In this document: positions 6,184 to 11,023 of the stretch, one piece after another
Layout of the letters: each line of letters opens with the position of its first letter
Position numbering within the stretch: the stretch's first letter is position 1
Assembly (NCBI GenBank): GCA_900551535.1
Contig: URWJ01000038.1
Span: 1 to 11,023 of the forward strand
Direction of reading: 5' to 3'
DNA from: an uncultured Granulicatella sp.
Lineage (GTDB): Bacteria > Bacillota > Bacilli > Lactobacillales > Aerococcaceae
Length of the DNA stretch: 11,023 nucleotides
Translations under genes and position numbers: made by a program
The notes under the pieces: model-generated
The model's input: the letters and a program-made list of their open reading frames with translations, nothing else
What the model was told of the DNA's origin: nothing
The model's database searches: none

Positions 6184-6489
6184 TTAGCATTTGACTTTCT
6201 GAGTGATTCTTTTCACCGCAATGTCTATTCTTTCAATCACTTCCCAATAATCTTTTGGAAAGCTCTTTAATTCAACAATATCCACAGGGTCAAAATGATA
6301 CACTAAATGACGAATCAATTGGTGATGAAGAAAAACAAGATCTTTAAAGTCCTCTAATGAAATATATTCCAACCCTTCAATATACGCACATAATTCCTTA
6401 TAAGATTCTTCGTGAAAGAGGCTTTCTTCATGTAGATAATAAAAGAACGTTCCCTCTTCCAGTAGTACATTTTTTCTAATGAATGACAT
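6184..6489 (-). CDS. Small hypothetical protein, 101 aa
   Basis: This acidic, aromatic-rich soluble protein begins MSFIRKNVLLEEGTFFYYLH and contains two histidine-bearing stretches, LVFLHHQLIRHLVYHFDPVD in the middle and KDYWEVIERIDIAVKRI near the end, which look largely helical. The ATG at 6489 follows AGAGG about 10 bases upstream. A TTG nine codons earlier is in frame but less well supported. I do not recognise the family with confidence. Its size and composition recall small immunity proteins of polymorphic toxin systems, but no toxin gene is nearby and this is only an impression. It follows htpX after a terminator and has its own terminator; no clear promoter is visible in the short gap. 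Confidence 0.7.
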   Translation of the reverse strand: MSFIRKNVLLEEGTFFYYLHEESLFHEESYKELCAYIEGLEYISLEDFKDLVFLHHQLIRHLVYHFDPVDIVELKSFPKDYWEVIERIDIAVKRITQKVKC

Positions 6490-6532
6490 CAACCTAACCT
6501 CTTTCCTTATCGCCAAAAAGTTCCACTTTCTG

Positions 6533-6562
6533 AAAACAAAAAGACTGAGGAGCCCCCAGTCT
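6533..6562 (-). terminator. Intrinsic terminator of lemA-htpX
   Basis: On the minus strand AGACTGGGG (6554-6562) pairs with CCTCAGTCT (6542-6550) around a 3-base loop, with one G-U pair, followed by TTTTTGTTTT. It begins five bases after the htpX stop codon. Confidence 0.9.
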
Positions 6563-6567
6563 AATTT

Positions 6568-7461
6568 CTACATTTTTTCTAATAGTTTAATACGATTTTC
6601 CGTTGATGGGTGTGTTGAGAAGAGTGAATCTCCTTCTTCCCCAAACGGATTTGAGATATATAACGCCGCACTCTTCTTGTCGGCTTCCGTCATTGGCGGA
6701 GCTTCTGAAATCTTTTGAAGCGCAGAGATGAGTCCGTATGGATTTCGTGTGAATTCCACCGCTGACGCATCTGCTAAGTACTCACGATTTCGTGACAAGG
6801 CCAACTGCAGGATGGTCGACATAAATGGTCCAAGAATCATCGCGATTAAACCGATGACCATGAAGATGGCATTTGCGCCACCACCGTTGTCATCATCATC
6901 TCGGTCTCTACTACCGCCACCCCAGAACATCATGCGACTTCCGAATTGGACGAGCATGGCAATCACGGCACCAAGCGCAATCGCAATCGTTTGAAGGCGA
7001 ACGTCATAGTTACGAATGTGTCCAAACTCGTGGGCAATTACCCCTTCAAGTTCTTCACGATTCAACCGTTCTAACAATCCTGTTGTGACCGCCACGGCTG
7101 CTTTTTCTGGAGAACTTCCTGTCGCAAACGCGTTTGGAGATTCGTCCTCGATAATAAAGATACGTGGCATTGGTACTTTTGCGATCATGGCCATATCACT
7201 CACGATATTCCAAATCATTGGTGCTTGATTTTTATCTGTAATTTCTCTGGCATGGTTTAATTGCATCACTACATTAGTCGCATTTGCAATCATCATCATT
7301 GAATACAACCCGCCGGCAACAAGGGCGATAATGACCCCAGCGACGACACTGCGTAAAGCATAATATCCAATTCCGATTCCCACTGCAATGAAGAGCGCCA
7401 TGTACAACGCAATCACGACCAGCGTTTTGCGTTTGTTGGAAGCAATTTGTTGGTATAACAT
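6568..7461 (-). CDS. htpX: Membrane zinc metalloprotease HtpX
   Basis: This 297-aa M48-family membrane protease takes part in quality control of misfolded membrane proteins, with its active site facing the cytoplasm. Likely membrane segments are at about 13-35, 38-58, 154-174 and 197-219. The zinc motif HEFGH is at 144-148 (ligands His144 and His148, catalytic Glu145), the third ligand is Glu227 in RNREYLAD, and the conserved THP is at 283-285. A short glycine/aspartate-rich loop (about 181-195) joins the last two membrane segments. The length is normal. The ATG follows a GGGAGGGAG ribosome site. It lies 33 bases after lemA, a widespread pairing in Firmicutes, and the two are presumably co-transcribed and terminated at 6533-6562. 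Confidence 0.95.
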   Translation of the reverse strand: MLYQQIASNKRKTLVVIALYMALFIAVGIGIGYYALRSVVAGVIIALVAGGLYSMMMIANATNVVMQLNHAREITDKNQAPMIWNIVSDMAMIAKVPMPRIFIIEDESPNAFATGSSPEKAAVAVTTGLLERLNREELEGVIAHEFGHIRNYDVRLQTIAIALGAVIAMLVQFGSRMMFWGGGSRDRDDDDNGGGANAIFMVIGLIAMILGPFMSTILQLALSRNREYLADASAVEFTRNPYGLISALQKISEAPPMTEADKKSAALYISNPFGEEGDSLFSTHPSTENRIKLLEKM

Positions 7462-7494
7462 CCTAGCACTCCCTCCCTACTAATGAACTGTCAA

Positions 7495-8055
7495 TTAGAA
7501 TTTCACTTCAGGAACTTTACGAGCTTCAACTGGAGTTTCTAACATTTCTTCTTTAGTGAATCCACCAAAACCAGCAATAATGTTTGTTGGAATTGATTGA
7601 ATAGAGATGTTATATCTCGCAACACTTGAATTGTATAATTGACGAGCGTAAGAGATTTTGTTCTCTGTGTTTGTCAATTCTTCTTGTAAGTTTAAGAAGC
7701 TGTCGTTCGCTTTTAAATCAGGATAGCTTTCAGCTAAAGCGAAAATAGTTTTTAAAGCACCTGATAATTGGTTAGATGCTTCCATTTTTTCTTGTGGTGA
7801 AACATCGCTACCCATGTTTGCAATTTGGTTTCTCATCGCAATTACTTGAGTTAATGTTTCTTGTTCGTGTTTTGCGTAACCTTTTACTGTTTCAACAAGG
7901 TTTGGAACTAAGTCGTTACGACGTTGTAATTGAACATCGATTTGTGCCCAAGCTTCTTGAACCCAGTTTTTTTGTTGTACAAGTCCGTTGTAAGCAAACA
8001 TTGCCCATAGAACAATTACTGCTAAGACTCCTAATACAATCCATACTACTGTCAT
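7495..8055 (-). CDS. lemA: LemA family protein
   Basis: This 186-aa protein has one N-terminal membrane anchor (about 3-22) followed by a helical, coiled-coil-rich domain. Family signatures visible are YNGLV near 22, RRNDLVPNLVETVKGYA (about 45-61), ESYPDLKA (about 109-116), TENKISYARQLYN (about 131-143) and the YNISIQSIPTNIIAGF segment near the end. Its biochemical role is not established; the family commonly neighbours htpX and is thought to act in the cell envelope. The ATG at 8055 was chosen because AAAGGAG precedes it and the membrane anchor begins there. An in-frame start 147 bases upstream would place the coding region across the promoter. It is the first gene of lemA-htpX. Confidence 0.93.
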   Translation of the reverse strand: MTVVWIVLGVLAVIVLWAMFAYNGLVQQKNWVQEAWAQIDVQLQRRNDLVPNLVETVKGYAKHEQETLTQVIAMRNQIANMGSDVSPQEKMEASNQLSGALKTIFALAESYPDLKANDSFLNLQEELTNTENKISYARQLYNSSVARYNISIQSIPTNIIAGFGGFTKEEMLETPVEARKVPEVKF

Positions 8056-8088
8056 TTTTTGACACTCTCCTTTAGATTTAATACCCTC

Positions 8089-8119
8089 ATTGTACCATAT
8101 TTTCCTATTTGTGTGTAAA
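8089..8119 (-). promoter_or_regulatory. lemA: Promoter of lemA-htpX (extended -10)
   Basis: On the minus strand TACAAT (8089-8094) is preceded by TGG, an extended -10, with TTTACA (8114-8119) 19 bases upstream as a weak -35. It would start transcription about 30 bases before the lemA ATG. It overlaps the candidate promoter for the divergent gene. Confidence 0.5.
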
Positions 8120-8121
8120 AT
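8090..8121 (+). promoter_or_regulatory. Candidate promoter of the SUKH gene
   Basis: TAAAAT (8116-8121) is a plausible -10 on the plus strand. The best -35-like match, TTGTAC (8090-8095), is 20 bases away, longer than ideal. The boxes overlap those proposed for lemA, so the two divergent units could compete. Confidence 0.3.
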
Positions 8122-8157
8122 AGTAGGTAAAGATAGAGTAGCAAAACGTAAAATTTT

Positions 8158-8186
8158 CTGCATCCATCCTAAGACGGATTTTGCAG
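8158..8186 (+). promoter_or_regulatory. Hairpin just before the SUKH ribosome site
   Basis: CTGCA (8158-8162) pairs with TGCAG (8182-8186), and inside it ATCC (8166-8169) pairs with GGAT (8176-8179) around a 6-base loop. The hairpin ends four bases before the AAGGAG ribosome site (8191-8196). It could affect translation initiation, which is inferred. Confidence 0.35.
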
Positions 8187-8200
8187 TAGAAAGGAGCCCC

Positions 8201-8905
8201 ATGATTCAGCATCAGTTATTCTCACCTATTCCACAGACGAAGGAGAATTTCTCTCGTTTTCCACTACCACAGAGTTACGTGGATTTTCTTTTGGAAAATG
8301 GTGCCGGATTCTTCACGAACACTAAGATTCAAACCGTTGAACCAACGCGATTTGGCCTCGACTACGCCCTCTGTAATGGACTGAGCGGCTACTCAGAAGG
8401 CCCGTATTTCCCAAGCATTTTGGATGCAAGATGGTCTCCAGAAGTAACCGGATTGCCTGAGTACTTCGTGGTCTTTTTCCAAGACGGATCTGTTTACTAT
8501 GCCTTCGATTATCAAAACGGTGCTGACCAGGAACCAAGCATCCGTCTGATTGATGTTGAAATGGATCAATGGCTCGAAGTGGCAAACTCCTTTGACGATT
8601 TCCTCTCTCAACTAGAGGTAACAACCGAAGACATAACGTATGATATGAAAGACTGGATTTCCATCCATACCTTGCTGCAACAAATCGGACAGGAAAACCC
8701 AGGTACATTGGAGGGACTCCTTGAAATCTTGCAAGACACCCATCCAAAACTCTTCCTGCAGCAAACAGCCTATGCCTTGGAGCATACAGAGTCCGAAGAT
8801 ATTCGTTCGCTATATAAAGAACGCTTCGCCTTTATCGAGGATTTCCTCAGCGCAGAATTCTCTCACTATCCAGAATACGCGCACTGCAAATCCCTATTAT
8901 CATAA
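8201..8905 (+). CDS. SUKH (SMI1/KNR4-like) domain protein
   Basis: This soluble 234-aa protein has an N-terminal SMI1/KNR4-like domain (about 17-150). FPLPQSYVDFLLENGAGFF near 20-38 is the usual 'LP.sY..FL..NG.G' opening of the fold. LPEYFVVFFQDGSVYYAFDY (about 86-105) is the central strand region, and WLEVANSFDDFLSQL (about 124-138) is the characteristic closing helix. A helical C-terminal part (about 150-234) is rich in Leu and Glu. SUKH proteins are often immunity proteins of contact-dependent or polymorphic toxins, but many bacterial copies are orphan; no toxin is seen here. The ATG at 8201 follows AAGGAG. In-frame sequence upstream to 8090 runs through the promoter region and is not taken as coding. 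It is the only plus-strand gene, divergent from lemA, with its own terminator. Confidence 0.82.
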   Translation: MIQHQLFSPIPQTKENFSRFPLPQSYVDFLLENGAGFFTNTKIQTVEPTRFGLDYALCNGLSGYSEGPYFPSILDARWSPEVTGLPEYFVVFFQDGSVYYAFDYQNGADQEPSIRLIDVEMDQWLEVANSFDDFLSQLEVTTEDITYDMKDWISIHTLLQQIGQENPGTLEGLLEILQDTHPKLFLQQTAYALEHTESEDIRSLYKERFAFIEDFLSAEFSHYPEYAHCKSLLS

Positions 8906-8910
8906 CCACA

Positions 8911-8950
8911 AAAATAAGACCAATATTTTCGTTGGTCTTATTTTCTTTCT
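8911..8950 (+). terminator. Terminator of the SUKH gene, bidirectional
   Basis: A perfect 13-bp stem (AAAATAAGACCAA at 8911-8923 with its complement at 8932-8944) closes an 8-base loop and is followed by a T-rich run. On the minus strand the stem ends in a matching T-run, so it may also stop any readthrough from groEL. Confidence 0.88.
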
Positions 8951-8956
8951 CTTATC

Positions 8957-9100
8957 TACTCTCTTTTTATAAGCATCACCCAAAAAAGTGTTTAAAACGA
9001 AGAACCCTGAGGAGTAGCACTTTCTCCTACTATCTCCATTCCACTCTCTTTTTATAAGAAGCTCAAGAATAAATGTTCAAAACGGAGAACACGAAGGATT
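8957..9100. repeat. Tandem direct repeat, 85-bp offset, two copies
   Basis: About 57 bases starting ACTCTCTTTTTATAAG at 8958 recur at an exact 85-base offset from 9043. The first 16 bases are identical, as are most of the later bases, including GTT(T/C)AAAACG and AGAAC (8990-9005 and 9075-9090). The unit ends just before repeat core B. A third copy of the GTTCAAAAC...GAAC motif lies inverted at 9249-9264. There is no coding content. Confidence 0.65.
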
Positions 9101-9282
9101 TTATAGTAGCAGTAATGGGGAATAACACAAAATGCGAATTAGGAGCCGTAGGAAGTCATTCCGTACGGCTCCTTTGAGGCTTTTGAGGTGAGAGACGACA
9201 GGCTCGAACCGTTGTCCCATTACAGCTATTATAAACAAATCCTTCAGTGTTCGAAGTTTTGAACGAAGTTCTCTTTCTTGAG
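9062..9282. repeat. Extended inverted repeat around repeat core B
   Basis: The left arm (9062-9120) and the reverse complement of the right arm (9215-9282) share CTCAAGAA, GTTCAAAAC, GAACAC and GAAGGATTT in the same order, leading into the TATA(G/A)TAGC end of the core. The arms are unlike those around core A except for a common GGATT next to the core. The structure fills most of the spacer between the SUKH terminator and groEL. Confidence 0.7.
9101..9234 (-). repeat. Repeat core B (134-bp palindromic element)
   Basis: This is the second copy of the element at 2249-2383, in the opposite orientation. It has 20-bp inverted ends (9101-9120 and 9215-9234). The 31-base AGCTGTAATGGG-type end (9201-9231, minus strand) matches that of core A at 28 positions, and the 17-base AGCAGTAATGGG-type end (9104-9120) is identical. 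The central hairpin (GGAGCCGTA 9142-9150 with TACGGCTCC 9164-9172, inner GGAA/TTCC) has a stem sequence unrelated to that of core A but lies in the same place, between CAAA and AATTC. Confidence 0.8.
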
Positions 9283-9307
9283 TAGACACCTTGAGGTGTT
9301 TTATTCC

Positions 9308-9343
9308 AAAAAGAAAAAGAGGGGTGAAAAACTTTCACCCCTC
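9308..9343 (-). terminator. Intrinsic terminator of groES-groEL
   Basis: A perfect 11-bp stem (GAGGGGTGAAA at 9333-9343 with TTTCACCCCTC at 9319-9329, minus strand) closes a 3-base loop and is followed by TTTTTCTTTTT. It starts 11 bases after the groEL stop codon. Confidence 0.93.
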
Positions 9344-9354
9344 GTCCTTTTGGA

Positions 9355-10974
9355 TTACATCATACCCATGCCCGGATCCATCCCTGGCATTGGTGGTGCT
9401 ACTGGAGCTGGTTTGTCAGCTACAACAGCTTCTGTTGTTAATAATAATGCTGAAACAGATGCAGCATTTTGTAATGCAGAACGTGTTACTTTTGTTGGGT
9501 CCACGATACCTGCTTCAATCATGTTTACCCATTCATCTGTAGCGGCATTGTATCCAATTCCTTTTTCTTCAGATTTCAAACGAGCAACAATGACTGAACC
9601 TTCAAGACCCGCATTTTCTGCGATTTGACGTAATGGTTCTTCTAATGAACGAGATACGATTTTCGCACCTGTCGCTAAGTCGCCTTCTAACTCAAGAGCG
9701 TCTACGACTTTTTGAACGTTCACAAGAGCTGTTCCCCCACCTGAAACGATACCTTCTTCAACTGCTGCGCGAGTGGCGTTTAAGGCATCTTCAATACGAA
9801 GTTTTTTCTCTTTCAATTCTGTTTCAGTAGCGGCACCGACTTTAATCACGGCAACCCCGCCTGACAATTTAGCAAGACGTTCATGTAATTTTTCACGGTC
9901 GAAATCACTTGTTGTATCTTGTGCTTGTGCGCGAATTAAAGCAACACGGTTCGCGATTAATTCTTTAGAACCTGCACCTTCAACGATTGTAGTGCTGTCT
10001 TTAGAAACCACAACTTTACCAGCTGTCCCTAATTGCGCTAATGTTGCGTCTTTCAATTCTAAGCCAAGGTCTTCTGTAATGACTTGAGCACCAGTTAAGA
10101 CCGCGATATCTTCTAACATCGCTTTACGACGGTCACCAAATCCTGGAGCTTTGACAGCTACCACGTTAAATGTTCCGCGTAATTTGTTTAATACTAATGT
10201 TGGTAAAGCTTCGCCATCCACGTCATCCGCGATGATTAATAACGCACGTCCTTGTTGAACGATTTGTTCTAATAATGGAATGATTTCTTGGATGTTTGAC
10301 ACTTTTTTATCTGTGATTAAGATAAATGGATTGTCTAAAGTCGCAATCATCTTGTCGTTATCTGTCACCATGTATTGTGATAAGTAACCACGGTCAAATT
10401 GCATTCCTTCTACAACATCTAATTCCGTTTCAATCCCTTTCGATTCTTCGATTGTGATAACTCCGTCGTTACCCACTTTTTCCATAGCTTCAGCGATTAA
10501 TTCACCGACTTCAGCTGAACCTGAAGAAATAGCCGCAACTTGTGCGATGGCTTCTTTTGATTCTACTGGACGAGAAATGCGGTGTAATTCTTCAACCGCT
10601 GCTTTTGTCGCAAGTTCAATCCCGCGACGGATGCCTACTGGGTTTGCTCCAGCTGTTACGTTTTTCAATCCTTCACGAACGATAGCTTGTGTTAACACAG
10701 TCGCTGTTGTTGTACCGTCACCGGCAATATCGTTTGTTTTTGAAGCCACTTCAGCCACGAGTTTTGCACCCATGTTTTCGAAGTGATCTTCTAATTCGAT
10801 TTCTTTAGCGATTGTTACCCCATCATTTGTAATCAGTGGAGAACCGAATGCTTTTTCTAATACAACATTACGTCCTTTTGGTCCTAATGTTACTTTTACT
10901 GTGTTCGCTAAAACGTCCACACCACGTAGCATGGCGCTTCTTGCGTCTTCTGCAAATTTAATATCTTTCACCAT
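9355..10974 (-). CDS. groEL: 60-kDa chaperonin GroEL
   Basis: This 539-aa group I chaperonin forms the double heptameric ring that folds proteins with the GroES cap, using ATP. Visible signatures are TLGPKGRNV 29-37, NDGVTI 50-55 (Asp51), the ATP motif GDGTTTAT 85-92, an apical domain (about 190-375) with substrate-binding hydrophobic residues, RIEDALNATRAAVEEG 393-408 with catalytic-type Asp396, and GGG 412-414. The C-terminus ends in a short Gly-Met tail (PGMDPGMGMM) typical of the family. The N-terminus is MVKDIKF rather than the commoner MAK. The ATG follows AAGGAGG. It lies 14 bases after groES in the usual groESL operon; the promoter and any CIRCE operator would be outside the window. 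Confidence 0.97.
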   Translation of the reverse strand: MVKDIKFAEDARSAMLRGVDVLANTVKVTLGPKGRNVVLEKAFGSPLITNDGVTIAKEIELEDHFENMGAKLVAEVASKTNDIAGDGTTTATVLTQAIVREGLKNVTAGANPVGIRRGIELATKAAVEELHRISRPVESKEAIAQVAAISSGSAEVGELIAEAMEKVGNDGVITIEESKGIETELDVVEGMQFDRGYLSQYMVTDNDKMIATLDNPFILITDKKVSNIQEIIPLLEQIVQQGRALLIIADDVDGEALPTLVLNKLRGTFNVVAVKAPGFGDRRKAMLEDIAVLTGAQVITEDLGLELKDATLAQLGTAGKVVVSKDSTTIVEGAGSKELIANRVALIRAQAQDTTSDFDREKLHERLAKLSGGVAVIKVGAATETELKEKKLRIEDALNATRAAVEEGIVSGGGTALVNVQKVVDALELEGDLATGAKIVSRSLEEPLRQIAENAGLEGSVIVARLKSEEKGIGYNAATDEWVNMIEAGIVDPTKVTRSALQNAASVSALLLTTEAVVADKPAPVAPPMPGMDPGMGMM

Positions 10975-10988
10975 AGTTATATCCTCCT

Positions 10989-11023
10989 TTATTCAACAAT
11001 TGCGATAATGTCTTTTTCTTTCA
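10989..11023 (-). CDS. groES: 10-kDa co-chaperonin GroES, last 10 codons (cut by window edge)
   Basis: On the minus strand the final residues read KEKDIIAIVE followed by TAA, the usual C-terminal end of GroES (EKDI.AIVE). It lies 14 bases upstream of groEL, and the groEL ribosome site AAGGAGG begins right at its stop codon. Only the 3' end is inside the window. Confidence 0.9.
   Translation of the reverse strand, partial: KEKDIIAIVE

Noticed and set aside
8090..8200. 37-residue N-terminal extension of the SUKH protein
   Set aside because: It crosses the candidate promoter and leader hairpin and has no ribosome site, while the ATG at 8201 follows AAGGAG.
8056..8202. 49-residue N-terminal extension of LemA
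   Set aside because: It would run through the promoter and the divergent spacer; LemA proteins begin at the membrane anchor, and the ATG at 8055 has AAAGGAG.
8322..8747. 141-codon open frame antisense to the SUKH gene
   Set aside because: It overlaps a well-supported gene entirely, has no ribosome site and gives an Arg/Leu/His-rich product typical of shadow frames.
8957..9100. Direct repeats with regular spacing suggested a CRISPR array
   Set aside because: There are only two copies, the units are imperfect and there are no cas genes; the 85-base period fits a tandem duplication.
9201..9231. GGTTCGAGCC in the repeat core looks like a tRNA T-arm
   Set aside because: No acceptor, D or anticodon arms can be folded around it, and in the other copy the same place reads GGCTTGAGCC; it belongs to the conserved repeat end.

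Overview
The window looks like a chromosomal segment from a low-GC Gram-positive bacterium of the order Lactobacillales. The evidence is strong AGGAGG-type ribosome sites, AT-rich spacers, TTGACA/TATAAT-like promoters and protein sequences of the lactobacillus/enterococcus/carnobacterium type (CshA, Ddl, MurF, LemA-HtpX, GroEL with a GGM-like tail). A Carnobacteriaceae- or Aerococcaceae-like genus is possible, but I cannot fix the genus by eye. All genes except one lie on the minus strand.

Reading from left to right: (1) the 5' end of a multi-pass membrane protein gene (1-337, cut by the window edge) with its own consensus promoter; (2) cshA, a DEAD-box RNA helicase (448-1977); (3) a 590-bp spacer (1978-2567) holding the cshA leader and promoter and a very large imperfect palindrome around a 135-bp repeat core; (4) a ddl-murF operon (2568-5038) for the D-Ala-D-Ala branch of peptidoglycan precursor synthesis; (5) an unrecognised 255-aa gene (5205-5972) and an unrecognised 101-aa gene (6184-6489); (6) a lemA-htpX pair (6568-8055) encoding a membrane-anchored coiled-coil protein and a membrane zinc protease; (7) the only plus-strand gene, a SUKH/SMI1-KNR4-like protein (8201-8905), divergent from lemA; (8) a 449-bp spacer (8906-9354) with a second 134-bp copy of the repeat core, inside a different set of inverted and direct repeats; (9) groEL (9355-10974) and the last codons of groES (10989-11023, cut by the window edge).

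Functionally the window combines RNA remodelling (CshA), cell-wall precursor synthesis (Ddl, MurF), membrane protein quality control (LemA/HtpX) and cytosolic folding (GroESL). Most transcription units have their own intrinsic terminator, several of which look bidirectional.

The least ordinary content is intergenic. Two ~135-bp elements share near-identical, asymmetric ends and a central hairpin at the same place but with unrelated stem sequence. Each sits inside a longer inverted repeat whose outer arms differ between the two loci. They look like an undescribed small palindromic repeat family (MITE-like, or a structured RNA module). I found no CRISPR array, tRNA, rRNA, transposase or prophage gene.
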